From: Candidatus Omnitrophota bacterium
GTDB taxonomy: Bacteria > Hinthialibacterota > Hinthialibacteria > Hinthialibacterales > JAKPRU01
DNA length: 64,000 nt
Direction: 5' to 3'
Assembly: GCA_029570205.1 (NCBI GenBank)
Contig: JAKQSI010000128.1
Location: 1 to 64,000 of the forward strand
The position numbers were made by a program, and so were the translations under genes. The notes under the pieces are model-generated. The model did not search any database. It had not been told where the DNA came from and saw only the letters and a program-made list of their open reading frames with translations. This document shows positions 55,166 to 64,000 of the stretch, piece by piece. Numbering within the stretch: the stretch's first letter is position 1; each line of letters opens with the position of its first letter.

Positions 55166-55237
55166 CACTTACTGCTTGTGGCGGCAGGCCCACATGGCGG
55201 GCCGACAAATACATGTTGAGGGATCGGAGAGAAAATC

Positions 55238-58027
55238 GTGGGTGAATTGGCAATTACCGATAACGGCGATCTGGTTCAGACCAACGAAAACGAAGTCACA
55301 TCCGCCTTGGGGATTGTCCCCGTCGAAGGCGGATTGAAGGTTCCGAGGCGGTGGACTTCGCCCGGACGGAATCCTTTCGATCAGGTCAAGTGGGAGACCC
55401 GCAAGGCCACCATCACCAATGAAAAAGGCGAGGCGGTATTCGAACAGGAGAATGTCGAAGTTCCCTCTTTCTGGTCACAGATGGCCACAAATGTGGTGGT
55501 CTCGAAGTATTTTCGCGGCAAGGTCGGCGCACCGGGCCGGGAAAGGAGCGTCCGGGAGCTGATCGGCCGAGTTGTGCGAACTCTGCACGAGTGGGGCACA
55601 AAACAGGGCTATTTTGCGACGGAAGAAGACGGACAAGCCTTCGAGGATGAATTGGCCGCCATCTTGCTCACACAGAAAGCCTCGTTCAACAGCCCGGTCT
55701 GGTTCAACCTGGGGGTGGAAGAACACCCGCAATGCTCCGCGTGTTTCATCAATTCTGTCCAGGATACCATGGAATCCATTCTGAACCTGGCGAAGATTGA
55801 AGGGATGCTGTTCAAATACGGTTCCGGGACAGGGACGAATTTTTCAACGTTGCGTTCCTCCAAAGAGCATGTCACCGGCGGCGGAACGGCCTCCGGTCCG
55901 GTCTCATTTATGAAGGGATATGATGCGTTCGCGGGAGTAATCAAGTCCGGCGGCAAGACCCGTCGCGCCGCCAAAATGGTCATTCTGAATATCGACCATC
56001 CGGATATAGTCGAGTTCATCAACTGCAAGGTCACCGAAGAGAAAAAGGCTTGGGCGCTGATTGAGCAGGGATACGACGGGTCTTTCAATGGGGAAGCCTA
56101 TTCCTCCGTATTTTTTCAGAACTCCAACAACAGTGTCCGTGTAACCGATGAGTTCATGGTCGCTGTCGAGAAAGACCTGCCGTGGAACACCCGCGCCGTG
56201 GTTACCGGCGAGATTATGGATACGTACCGCGCGCGGGACCTGATGCGCATGATCGCCGAGGGGACATATATTTGCGGCGACCCGGGGATGCAGTTTCATT
56301 CGACGGTCAACAAGTGGCATACCAGCCCGGCTACCGGCCCGATTAACGCCTCTAATCCCTGTTCGGAATTCATGTTCCTGGACAATTCCGCCTGTAACCT
56401 GGCCTCATTGAACCTGCTGGGATTTCAACGTTCAGATGGGCAATTCGATGTGGATGGGTTCCGTCATGCGGTGAATATTATTTTTCTGGCGCAGGAAATT
56501 ATCATAGATAACGGCAGCTACCCGACTAATCCCATTCAGGTACGCAGCCACGAGTTTCGCCCTCTAGGGCTGGGCTATGCCAACCTGGGGGCGTTGCTGA
56601 TGTCGGTCGGATTACCCTACGACAGCGATGCGGGGCGGGCGTATGCGGCAACGATTACGGCTCTGATGACCGGTGAGGCTTATGCCACCAGCGCAAAAAT
56701 AGCCCGCCGGATGGGAACATTTAAACATTACGAAGTCAATAAGGAGCCGATGCTGAATGTCATCGGAATGCACAGGGACACATTGAAGAATGTATCAAAA
56801 GACCTGGTGCCCGATTCCCTCTACAAGGCTGCCGAAGCGGCGTGGGAACGCGCACAAACTCTGGGTCGGGAATACGGATTTCGGAATGCGCAGGCGACGC
56901 TTCTGGCTCCCACCGGAACCATTGCTTTTATGATGGATTGCGATACGACCGGCATTGAACCGGATATTGCCCTTGTCAAATACAAGAAACTTGTGGGGGG
57001 CGGCCTTCTGAAAATCGTTAATCAAACCGTACCGAGAGCGCTCAAGCGACTCGGCTACTCATCTGAGCAGATCAAGGAAATCATCGCGTATATTGATGCG
57101 AAGGATACCATTGAAGGGGCTCCTCACCTGAAAGAGGAACATCTGCCGGTATTCGATTGCGCGTTCAGACCGGCAAACGGGAATCGGTCCATTGATTACA
57201 TGGGACATCTCCGCATGATGAGCGCGGTGCAACCGTTCCTGTCCGGGGCAATTTCCAAGACGGTGAACATGCCGAATGAGGCCACCGTTGAGGACATTAT
57301 GAAAACCTACATCGAGGGCTGGAAACTCGGACTGAAAGCCGTGGCCATTTACCGGGACGGCTGCAAACGCACCCAGCCACTCAACACCAGCCTGGCGGAC
57401 AGAAAAGACAGGTCGGGTTTCCCCCCGGCCCAACCATACCGGAGACGGCTACCCGATACACGTAAAGCCATTACCCACAAGTTCAGTGTCGGCGGGCATG
57501 AGGGCTATCTCACGGTCGGCATGTATGAGGACGGGAAACCCGGCGAGATTTTCCTGACCATGTCAAAAGAGGGAAGTGTCGTTTCCGGGCTGGTAGACTG
57601 CTTTGCAACAGCCATTTCCATGACCCTGCAATACGGCGTTCCGCTTCCGGTGCTGGTACAAAAATTCAGTCACATGCGTTTTGAACCGTCCGGGTGGACC
57701 AGCAATCCGAGGATTCGGGTAGCCAAATCCATTATCGACTACATTTTCCGCTGGCTGGCCTCCGAATTTCTATCCCCGGAGGAATGCGAACGACTCGGAA
57801 TTCTAAGTGATAACAAGAACGGTTCCGGAAAGGTGGACGATGAAGAGAACGGTTTTGGTTCTTCTTCTCCCGGCGCGGCTGCATTGACCTCTACCATATC
57901 GTCGGAAAGTGTAACATTCCAGACGCAGGAGGATGCTCCGCCGTGCGCGGAGTGTGGCGCAATTATGGTGCGAAGCGGAACCTGCTACAAATGCCTGAAT
58001 TGCGGCGCAACCAGCGGCTGCTCGTGA
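55238..58027 (+). CDS. nrdJ: Adenosylcobalamin-dependent (class II) ribonucleotide reductase
   Basis: 929 aa from GTG 55238 (GGAGA upstream). Family blocks: 'QKASFNSPVWFNLGVEEHPQCSACFI', 'LFKYGSGTGTNFSTLRS', 'NPCSEFMFLDNSACNLASLNL' and 'LAPTGTIAFMMDCDTTGIEPDIALVKYKKL'. The active-site Cys/Glu/Cys set is in the NPCSEF-type segment and the C-terminal cysteine pair region. The C-terminus has a CAEC...CYKC..C Cys-rich zinc-like tail. It reduces ribonucleotides with B12, oxygen-independently, so the cell needs cobalamin. No other RNR class is in the window. Length is normal. Confidence 0.95.
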   Translation: MGELAITDNGDLVQTNENEVTSALGIVPVEGGLKVPRRWTSPGRNPFDQVKWETRKATITNEKGEAVFEQENVEVPSFWSQMATNVVVSKYFRGKVGAPGRERSVRELIGRVVRTLHEWGTKQGYFATEEDGQAFEDELAAILLTQKASFNSPVWFNLGVEEHPQCSACFINSVQDTMESILNLAKIEGMLFKYGSGTGTNFSTLRSSKEHVTGGGTASGPVSFMKGYDAFAGVIKSGGKTRRAAKMVILNIDHPDIVEFINCKVTEEKKAWALIEQGYDGSFNGEAYSSVFFQNSNNSVRVTDEFMVAVEKDLPWNTRAVVTGEIMDTYRARDLMRMIAEGTYICGDPGMQFHSTVNKWHTSPATGPINASNPCSEFMFLDNSACNLASLNLLGFQRSDGQFDVDGFRHAVNIIFLAQEIIIDNGSYPTNPIQVRSHEFRPLGLGYANLGALLMSVGLPYDSDAGRAYAATITALMTGEAYATSAKIARRMGTFKHYEVNKEPMLNVIGMHRDTLKNVSKDLVPDSLYKAAEAAWERAQTLGREYGFRNAQATLLAPTGTIAFMMDCDTTGIEPDIALVKYKKLVGGGLLKIVNQTVPRALKRLGYSSEQIKEIIAYIDAKDTIEGAPHLKEEHLPVFDCAFRPANGNRSIDYMGHLRMMSAVQPFLSGAISKTVNMPNEATVEDIMKTYIEGWKLGLKAVAIYRDGCKRTQPLNTSLADRKDRSGFPPAQPYRRRLPDTRKAITHKFSVGGHEGYLTVGMYEDGKPGEIFLTMSKEGSVVSGLVDCFATAISMTLQYGVPLPVLVQKFSHMRFEPSGWTSNPRIRVAKSIIDYIFRWLASEFLSPEECERLGILSDNKNGSGKVDDEENGFGSSSPGAAALTSTISSESVTFQTQEDAPPCAECGAIMVRSGTCYKCLNCGATSGCS

Positions 58028-58111
58028 GGATCGTACAGAGCAGGCACGGGGGCTTGCCCCATATCAGCGACATGACCCGTAGGGGTAACGTCCTGTAGTT
58101 GCCCTTTATGT

Positions 58112-58837
58112 CTATTTCCGCATCCCCTCTTGTTGCAGACGGCGGCAGAATTCAAGGAGCGCAAGGAAATAATTCCAGCTGTCGCGGAGAGGTTTCACTG
58201 TGGACTTACAGTCCCAGCGTCGGATAAATGTACAAGGGATCTCCTGAATGACAAGGCCGGAATGATAAGCGAGGGCCATGATCTCCGTATCCCAGAACCA
58301 CTGTTTATTCTTACACCGCTGCAGGATGGGAAGAATGGCCTCGCGGCGAAAGAACTTATAGCCCGCTTCGGTGTCTTTCAGCGGAAGGTGGAGAAGACGG
58401 CGAACCAGCCAACGATACCCGACGCTGAGAACATCCCGGAAAATATCGTCGAAACAGAGCTGCACCTTGTAGATACGGTAGGCGGAGGCGACATCCGCGC
58501 CGTCCTCCAGGGCGTTCAACATGCTGGGGATGTACCGGGCATGAACCTCCAGGTCGATATCCAGAAATCCGACATATTTCCCCGTGGCTGCGCGGAAGCC
58601 ATCCATGACTGTTCCGCCGCGACCGACATTGCTTTCGTGAAAAATTGAACGCCTTCGAGGATCGCTTTCGCACAGAGCGGCGATAATCTCCCGCGTTCGG
58701 TCCCGGCTGCAATCCTCGACGAAAATCATCTCGTAGTCGCAATGAATCTGCCGGAGAACACGGTCAATCTCGCCGACACTGGCCTCCAGAACCCGCTCCT
58801 CATTGTAGCAGGCGATGACCACCGAAAGATCCGGCAT
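58112..58837 (-). CDS. GT2 family glycosyltransferase
   Basis: 241 aa, no membrane helices. 'LSVVIACYNEERVLEASVGEI', 'MIFVEDCSRDRTREII', 'IFHESNVGRGGTVMDGF' and 'GFLDIDLEVHARYIPSML' (DIDLE as the DxD element) are GT2 dolichyl-phosphate-type features. 'LKDTEAGYKFFRREAILPILQ' and 'WFWDTEIMALAYHSGLVIQEIPCTFIRR' complete the domain. It resembles family members that elongate surface glycans. Acceptor is unknown. It lies between class II RNR and the GH2-like gene. Confidence 0.88.
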   Translation of the reverse strand: MPDLSVVIACYNEERVLEASVGEIDRVLRQIHCDYEMIFVEDCSRDRTREIIAALCESDPRRRSIFHESNVGRGGTVMDGFRAATGKYVGFLDIDLEVHARYIPSMLNALEDGADVASAYRIYKVQLCFDDIFRDVLSVGYRWLVRRLLHLPLKDTEAGYKFFRREAILPILQRCKNKQWFWDTEIMALAYHSGLVIQEIPCTFIRRWDCKSTVKPLRDSWNYFLALLEFCRRLQQEGMRK

Positions 58838-59001
58838 GGGAACTCGCGCTCCTATCCAAAGCAGATTTTCGAGAGTTTGACACAGGACATGGAAACAGGC
58901 CAGTGTCCAATGGACATCGGCGCAAAAACGTCCTACCCTCCTGACCTGCCCTCAGCGGGGCTGCTTCTCAGAAAAACTCGAAGCCAAGGGAGATCGAACC
59001 C

Positions 59002-61545
59002 ATGAACAGGATCTTTGCTTTTGTTGCAGTTGTGTTTCTTTTCTCATTCCAGGTCGGCGCACAGCCCACTCTGGATTTGAGCGGCGATTGGCGGTTCCAG
59101 CCGGACCCGGACAATGTCGGTGCCGACAAGGGATGGTTTGCCCCCGAGTTCAGCGACGAGCCGTGGAAGATCCTGCAGGGCGGAACGCGATGGGAGGAGC
59201 AGGGATTTCCCGAGCTGGACGGGTATGGCTGGTATCGGAAATGGATTTCAGTGCCCTCGGAGTGGACCGGCAAGCAAATCTGGCTGCTGCTGGCCGCGGT
59301 GAATGACAACTATGTTCTGTATTGTAACGGGCAGAAAGTAAATACATTTGGAGATGAGACCGACCGGAGTGTTGCCGAGATTGCAACCGCTGCCGATCTG
59401 ACGCGGTACCTGAAATGCGGCGAGCGGAACCTGATTGCGATCCGGGTATTCGATTGGGGCGGGAATGGCGGTTTATGGCGTAAACCGATGTTGTTGACGA
59501 CCAATCCGGCTGATCTTTCGGCGCTGAAATTGTGGAATTGTTTTGTGATCTACGACGAGCGGAAGATCGAAGTCGAAACCAGTCTTCATTACTTGGGAAA
59601 CGAGATGTCCGAAGGAATGATTCGCTTTGACCTGTTTCGGCAGGATATCTCCCAACCGGTTGCCGGTCAGGAAGTCCCGTTTCACGCGGGAGAGCAGTGC
59701 GAGACGGCGGTGTTCGACCTTGCCAAGGCGAAATCGGGCGAGCGATACCAATTGAAAGGAACCTTCCTTGACCGAGAGGGAACCACCTTGGTGACAACTA
59801 CCGTGGACGTGGAATGGCCCCAAGCGCCTTCCTGGCCGGACCGTTACGGCAAGTTAAAGATTCTGAATAATTTCGTCACGGAACTATCGAGCCGGTCGCT
59901 TCCCGATCAAGGCAATGTGGAATACTCATTTTCCAATCCGCGCGAAGGATGGGTGTTCTTTTCGATCATCTCCGGGCAAAACGAAAAGGAACCACCGATC
60001 CTCTACCTGGACGATTCCATCGAGCCGCTCGTGATGCGAAGTGAACCGGAGACCAACGCGCCGGAGGCCATGCAATTCCTATCGGAAGGCACGCATCGGC
60101 TACTTGTTAAGAATGCCGGGAAACAACGCCTTGTTATTCGCGCCGTGCCGGAGATGATATACGGCTATCATCCTTCCGGTCCGCATATTACTGCCTATGG
60201 CACGTATGACTGGTCCTACCTGGAGCGGTATGTCCTTTCGAATGCGAATACGATTGTCACCGGCGGCGTGTCGAATCAGGCGGAGTTCGATCAGTGGGTT
60301 CGGGAGGGACGGAAATGGTTGTGCAACAGCAGTCTGCCGGGTCTCGGTGCGCCGACCGCGCCGACCGCGGACGACGTGTACGCGATCTGGGCGCAAAATG
60401 CGGGTGTTACTCAACCTCATTTCGGCGGCATGATCGTCGATGAGTTTCTCAGCGCCGGTGAGAGTTATTACAGATCCTGGACGGAGGCGTTGCGACGTGT
60501 ACACGCGAACGAATCTTTTAAAGGAAAGAAGTTTTATGCCTATTGCGGAAATATCTTCCAGAATCCGGGAGATCCCTCGATTCCGTTCGGCCAGGCAATT
60601 CTGCAGTACGGCGATCGGTTTGCGTTGGAAGCGTACTTACAGGAACAGCCGACACAGGCCGCTGCGCGAAACTACCTACTGAAACAACTCCAGCAGGAAC
60701 ACAAGATTGCCTCAAAAGCGATCCCCGGCTGGGCCGAACATCTTGTGATGTGTCTTGGCTACTTGTCCGCACCGCCGGAATCATTGAATATCGACCCAGC
60801 AGTCGATTACAAAGTATTCATGGATATGCAGTTCTATCTTCTGGCTACCGATCCGACATTCTGGGGACTGTTCGGCATTTATGAATACATGGCCAGCTAT
60901 GCGGATGAGGAGGATATTCGCTGGGCGGCGCAACTATTCCGTCATTATTGTATTGAGGGGAAACGCACCCGGTATTCCAGCGATCCATACACGCTCTCAC
61001 ATATAGTCAATCCGGATTTTGAAGAGGGCATGGGTGGATGGACCGTCGAACCTGCGGAGGCCAACAGCATCGGCATCGAGTTCTTCCGCGAGTTCAGTTA
61101 CCTGGAAGGGCGCTATCCGAAGACACCGAAAGGCGACCGGCTATTACGGATGCGTCGGTCAGCCACACGACCGAATCGGATCAGCCAGGATGTGAAGAAT
61201 CTGGAGCCGGGACGGCTGTATTCTCTGAAGTTCTTTTCCGCCGATCTGAAGAATCTCCACCAGAAACAGGAAATGGCCGTTTCCGTGGACTTGGGGAATG
61301 TTGAACGGATCGATAAGTATTGCTTTCAACACGTATTCCCCAGCTGCTATTCGCACGAGGTGGGAGAGTACACAAAAGACAATCCGGCATACATCAATTT
61401 CCATCGAATCGTCTTTCGTCCGAAACAGGCAACGACGAGGTTGACGATTTCAGATTGGAAGTCCGGCGACAATCATGGCGGCAATGTGGGTCAGGAGACC
61501 TCCGTGAACTTCATTGAAATACAGCCGTTTCTGGAGCCGAGATAG
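59002..61545 (+). CDS. Secreted GH2-like sugar-binding multi-domain protein
   Basis: 847 aa. Signal peptide in residues 1-20 (IFAFVAVVFLFSFQVGA). Residues about 22-165 form a GH2 N-terminal jelly-roll ('LSGDWRFQPDPDNVGADKGWF', 'GYGWYRKWISVPSEW', 'NVLYCNGQKV'-type loops). The middle (about 385-620) resembles a TIM barrel ('GYHPSGPHITAYGTYDWSYLERYV', 'GGMIVDEFLSAGESYYRSW'), and a C-terminal carbohydrate-binding-like region ('VNPDFEEGMGGWTVEPAEANS') follows. I do not see the GH2 acid/base Glu pair clearly, so the enzyme class is open. Probably acts on polysaccharide in the periplasm or outside. Confidence 0.65.
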   Translation: MNRIFAFVAVVFLFSFQVGAQPTLDLSGDWRFQPDPDNVGADKGWFAPEFSDEPWKILQGGTRWEEQGFPELDGYGWYRKWISVPSEWTGKQIWLLLAAVNDNYVLYCNGQKVNTFGDETDRSVAEIATAADLTRYLKCGERNLIAIRVFDWGGNGGLWRKPMLLTTNPADLSALKLWNCFVIYDERKIEVETSLHYLGNEMSEGMIRFDLFRQDISQPVAGQEVPFHAGEQCETAVFDLAKAKSGERYQLKGTFLDREGTTLVTTTVDVEWPQAPSWPDRYGKLKILNNFVTELSSRSLPDQGNVEYSFSNPREGWVFFSIISGQNEKEPPILYLDDSIEPLVMRSEPETNAPEAMQFLSEGTHRLLVKNAGKQRLVIRAVPEMIYGYHPSGPHITAYGTYDWSYLERYVLSNANTIVTGGVSNQAEFDQWVREGRKWLCNSSLPGLGAPTAPTADDVYAIWAQNAGVTQPHFGGMIVDEFLSAGESYYRSWTEALRRVHANESFKGKKFYAYCGNIFQNPGDPSIPFGQAILQYGDRFALEAYLQEQPTQAAARNYLLKQLQQEHKIASKAIPGWAEHLVMCLGYLSAPPESLNIDPAVDYKVFMDMQFYLLATDPTFWGLFGIYEYMASYADEEDIRWAAQLFRHYCIEGKRTRYSSDPYTLSHIVNPDFEEGMGGWTVEPAEANSIGIEFFREFSYLEGRYPKTPKGDRLLRMRRSATRPNRISQDVKNLEPGRLYSLKFFSADLKNLHQKQEMAVSVDLGNVERIDKYCFQHVFPSCYSHEVGEYTKDNPAYINFHRIVFRPKQATTRLTISDWKSGDNHGGNVGQETSVNFIEIQPFLEPR

Positions 61546-61597
61546 CACGTACGAATCAGGATGAAACCATTTGAACTCTTCACAGGAGAAAGCGCCA

Positions 61598-61890
61598 ATG
61601 AGAACGACAGCGATGGTATCGGGAATGATTCTATTTGCGTTTATGGGTGTTGCGCCGCGACAGGGAACGATTGATGTAGCGCTACAATGGGCTTTTCCCC
61701 CGGATGAGAAGAATGTGGGTATCTCGGAGGGGTGGCAGGCCTCTACGTATGATGATTCCGCGTGGGCGAAAATTGCCGCCGGCAGGCAGTGGGAGACACT
61801 TTGCGGTTGGACCGTCACCGCTATCGCCATTCCCAGCGGTGTAGAAAAGCCGGCTTCTTGAGGTCCGTCAACTGGGCATCATCAACAAAA
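61598..61890 (+). pseudogene. Truncated, frameshifted copy of a GH2-like gene
   Basis: ATG 61598 begins a signal-like stretch and 'ALQWAFPPDEKNVGISEGWQAS' then 'DDSAWAKIAAGRQWE', which matches the start of the gene at 59002. After GRQWE the homologous sequence continues in changing frames: GW in one frame, RHRYR in a second, 'IPSGVEKPA' back in the first and FLR in a third. The copy then ends. At least three frameshifts are needed, so it is a decayed fragment. Confidence 0.65.
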
Positions 61891-61988
61891 AAATACACCC
61901 ACCCAGCCCGCAGGCACGCAGGAAATGCCGGATTGCGCGACCCAAATGCTGACCGTCGGGAAAAACCGGCGCGATCTTCGATGATGCC

Positions 61989-62396
61989 TCAGAACCGAAC
62001 GATGAGCGCCTTGATTTTCCCACGCTCGACCGTGACGGTTGCGTCCTTTGTCGCGTCCTTTTGGCTGACAGTCACCTTGTATTGACCGTTGGGAAGGTTA
62101 ACCAGCAGCCAAGGTCCGCAAACCTGAGTTTTAAGGACTTCTTTGCCCCCGGAATCCACTATCGACACCTGGCCCCTCGACAGGTATTCGCCTTTCTGGT
62201 TGGCCAATTCAAGACGGAGGGTGTATTCCGAAAACACCTTCTTGAGCTCGGCTCGCTCGTCTGAGCCGACTCCGCCTGTAATGAACGCGATCCCGTTCTG
62301 GGTTTGTTTAACCATAGGCTCCACATCTCCCCAGCACAGGGTGGCTGAGGCAAAGAAGATACCTGTGAGCAGAAAAGCAGACAATTTGTTGGCCAT
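61989..62396 (-). CDS. Small secreted protein, carboxypeptidase-regulatory-like
   Basis: ATG 62396 follows AGGAGG; 135 aa. Signal peptide MANKLSAFLLTGIFFASATL, cleavage near CWG. 'QTQNGIAFITGGVGSDERAEL' and then 'YTLRLELANQKGEYLSRGQVSIVDSGGKEVL' with 'GPWLLVNLPNGQYKVTVSQKDATKDATVTV' make a beta-sandwich like the carboxypeptidase regulatory fold. It is a conserved hypothetical type found in several phyla. Function is unknown. Confidence 0.7.
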   Translation of the reverse strand: MANKLSAFLLTGIFFASATLCWGDVEPMVKQTQNGIAFITGGVGSDERAELKKVFSEYTLRLELANQKGEYLSRGQVSIVDSGGKEVLKTQVCGPWLLVNLPNGQYKVTVSQKDATKDATVTVERGKIKALIVRF

Positions 62397-62605
62397 GATA
62401 ACGCCTCCTGTTACTTTGACTGGGATTGGATTTGGAATCACAATTTATTATACAGCCGGATTTCCGTATGGGGAGTCTTGGTGTTGTGTGCCGGGTCTTA
62501 TCCTGCCCGGGTCTTATCCTGCAACGCCCAGTGCGGGTACGAGACCCCGACTTTATCAAATGGTCCGCGAGGCTATAATGTCGGCATATCGGTCGCGAGG
62601 CCTAT

Positions 62606-62679
62606 GCGCCAGTAGCTCAGCCGGATAGAGCAGCTGACTTCTAATCAGCAGGCCGCAGGTTCAAGTCCTGCCTGGCGTG
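62606..62679 (+). tRNA. tRNA-Arg (anticodon TCT)
   Basis: 74 nt cloverleaf. Acceptor GCGCCAG/CTGGCGT (first pair G-U), D stem GCTC/GAGC, anticodon stem GCTGA/TCAGC with loop CTTCTAA (TCT at 34-36), T arm GCAGG-TTCAAGT-CCTGC, discriminator G. The CCA is not encoded. It reads AGA/AGG codons. Confidence 0.95.
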
Positions 62680-62942
62680 GGTTGATTTCATTAGACTTAC
62701 GAACATAACAGTTTGGCTCAAGAATCCCTGAAGTAACCAACAAATAACCAGGACAGAACGTATTCCATTCGATTGGGATCGTGATTCTTCGTCCCCAAAA
62801 AACCAGCCTTTCGGTCTTTTGAATCGGCCGGTCATTTTGATATACAGGGTCCATTTTCCGGTCTTGTAGAACTTCGAGACGACTTACTGCCCATTGGTGT
62901 GAGAATCCGGGTGGGACAATGAGCCGCTTGGGTGTAAGTCAG
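62680..62942. other. Region after tRNA-Arg, no gene seen
   Basis: No supported frame. A minus-strand frame across the tRNA reads DLNLRPA, which is a well-known artefact of translating tRNA arginine-type DNA. Confidence 0.6.
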
Positions 62943-63559
62943 AATGGTGGGCGTGATGGTGAATGAAACGGATGAGCGGTGATGATGTGCCCGGCGATCA
63001 TTCACCCGGCGATGGAAAAATGCCCGGCGAAAAATCGTCGGGCTATTATCGCCCCGTCCGAAGGACGGACGACAATAGACCACCGTTTCAACGGTGGGTC
63101 AAAATGGTGGGCGTGATGGTGAATGAAACGGATGAGCGGTGATGATGTGCCCGGCGATCATTCACCCGGCGATGGAAAAATGCCCGGCGAAAAATCGTCG
63201 GGCTATTATCGCCTCGTCCGAAGGACGGACGACAATAGACCACCGTTTCAACGGTGGGCATCATGGCGGGCACAACGGTGGGTATGCACCGGACGCGCAA
63301 CAAACGGATGGACGCACCCGGCATTATCATGCCCCGGCATTGAAATGCCGGGCTATTATCGCCTCGTCCGAAGGACGGACGACAATAGACCACCGTTTCA
63401 ACGGTGGGCATCATGGCGGGCACAACGGTGGGTATGCACCGGACGCGCAACAAACGGATGGACGCACCCGGCATCATCATGCCCCGGCATTGAAATGCCG
63501 GTTTATTATCGCCCCGTCCGAAGGACGGACGACAATAGACCACCGTTTCAACGGTGGGG
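62943..63559. repeat. Palindromic repeat array, four core units
   Basis: The core GGCTATTATCGCC..CGTCC-GAA-GGACG..GACGACAATAGACCACCGTTTCAACGGTGG starts at 63051, 63211, 63361 and 63511 (in steps of 160, 150 and 150 bp, counting the CGTCC segment). It contains CGTCC-GAA-GGACG and CCACCGTT-TC-AACGGTGG hairpins. Units 1-2 share a 160-bp flank (62961/63121); units 3-4 share a 150-bp flank with CCGGCATT-GAA-ATGCCGG. It stands just upstream of the transposase start. Confidence 0.9.
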
Positions 63560-63595
63560 AAAATGGCGGAGACAATACCATCGCGAGGGTTAAAA

Positions 63596-64000
63596 ATGTC
63601 CCACGTATACGTCAGCCAATTGATTCATTGCGTGTTTGCTACCAAGAACCGTGAACCGTTTATCACCCCAGGATTTCGAGAGCGTTTGCACGCATATATC
63701 GGCGGGATCGCGCAGAAACACAGATTTTGCGCCTTGGCTGTCGGGGGGATAGAAGATCACGTTCATGTCCTCCTGTCGCTTCCCTCCACCCTGTCTCTTT
63801 CCAAAGCCGTGCAACTGATCAAAGGCGGATCTTCCCATTGGGTGCATGAAACATTCCCGGAACGCACGTATTTCCAATGGCAAGAAGGGTACGGAGCGTT
63901 CAGCCTGGGAATCTCTCAGCTGCCAAACACAAGAGCGTATATTGATCGACAAATAGAGCGTCATCAGACCATGGATTACGAGGAAGAATTGCGAGAGATT
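63596..64000 (+). CDS. IS200/Y1 transposase, REP-associated (RAYT)-like, partial
   Basis: 135 codons before the window edge. ATG 63596 opens MSHVYVSQLIHCVFATKNRE, the classic start of Y1 transposases. The HUH motif is DHVHVLL with His55 and His57. Tyr115 in 'NTRAYIDRQIERHQ' is the likely catalytic tyrosine. 'PSTLSLSKAVQLIKGGSSHWVHE' is a family landmark. The palindrome array directly upstream is the usual setting of a RAYT, the single-domain enzymes linked with REP elements. The 3' end is outside the window. Confidence 0.9.
   Translation, partial: MSHVYVSQLIHCVFATKNREPFITPGFRERLHAYIGGIAQKHRFCALAVGGIEDHVHVLLSLPSTLSLSKAVQLIKGGSSHWVHETFPERTYFQWQEGYGAFSLGISQLPNTRAYIDRQIERHQTMDYEEELREI

Larger units (their letters stand above)
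54883..55237. other. Intergenic region of 355 bp before class II RNR, no gene
   Basis: No credible coding frame. It holds a possible NrdR-type site, a promoter-like pair and an intrinsic terminator listed separately, so the RNR may be expressed through a leader. I looked for a cobalamin riboswitch and saw no box. Confidence 0.6.

Noticed and set aside
54883-55237. Cobalamin riboswitch before the B12-dependent RNR
   Set aside because: The B12 box and core are not present; only the terminator hairpin is seen.
62641-62835. Minus-strand frame ending in DLNLRPAD
   Set aside because: It runs through tRNA-Arg; this peptide is a known artefact of translating tRNA DNA.
62606-62942. tRNA-Arg as an attachment site for an integrated element
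   Set aside because: No integrase or repeated 3' tRNA copy is visible in the window; the nearby phage-like genes end 8 kb earlier.
63088-63654. Open frames across the palindromic array
   Set aside because: They repeat with the array and change with repeat phase; they are not genes.

Overview
The window is about 64 kb of bacterial chromosome of moderately high GC. It opens inside the 3' end of a 16S rRNA gene and ends inside an IS200-like transposase. I cannot name the organism. The mix of a type IV pilin-like protein, a Tat-exported Gfo/Idh protein, a GH99-like hydrolase, a PL10-like pectate lyase, URO-D-family paralogues, CgeB-like glycosyltransferases, a class II ribonucleotide reductase and an unlinked 16S gene suggests an uncultured Gram-negative-type lineage. 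Hydrogenedentota, Sumerlaeota or another PVC/FCB-adjacent candidate phylum would fit. This is inference from gene content; no search was run.

Layout. 1-290: 16S 3' end and terminator, with no 23S, 5S or tRNA spacer after it. 316-8493: pilin, secreted glycan hydrolase, glycosyltransferases, then an oxidoreductase, sugar-phosphate isomerase and ROK kinase set. 8636-17089: a GspE/PilB-type ATPase fused to a predicted periplasmic TPR region, polyprenyl synthase, FemAB-like protein, glycosyltransferase, PL10-like lyase and TSUP permease. 17233-20518: a toxin-antitoxin and defence island on the minus strand. It holds an intact hicB-hicA pair, a decayed hicA-hicB pair, a DUF262 (GmrSD-like) protein, and a brnT toxin broken by a stop codon next to its apparently intact antitoxin. 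20762-45920: mostly housekeeping genes (Asp23-like, folC, two URO-D paralogues, a sensor kinase followed by a tiny stand-alone phosphoacceptor-like protein, proS, a YfiH-type protein, an M36-like protease, thiS-thiG, CgeB-like protein, ftsK, GT2).

46089-54882 is a collinear run of virion and lysis genes: decoration protein, major capsid, Dit-like tail protein, protease-like protein, LamG/S74 tail spike, XhlA-like protein, BppU-like protein and M15 endolysin-like protein. All are open and most have strong ribosome binding sites. I see no terminase, portal, tape measure, tail tube, repressor or integrase. It could be a domesticated phage-derived particle module or a prophage remnant, and it is the strongest candidate for something undescribed. 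55238-62396 holds class II RNR, a GT2, a GH2-like secreted protein with a decayed partial copy after it, and a small secreted protein. 62606-64000 holds tRNA-Arg, a four-unit palindromic repeat array and a REP-associated-type transposase.

Intergenic DNA is rich in short hairpin repeats. One family (GACAGGC/GCCTGTC) occurs at five loci with compensatory base changes in the stem, three of its copies being an 83-84 bp tandem array between proS and a URO-D gene. A second family (CTCACCCCGGCCCTCTCCC type) sits near gene ends.
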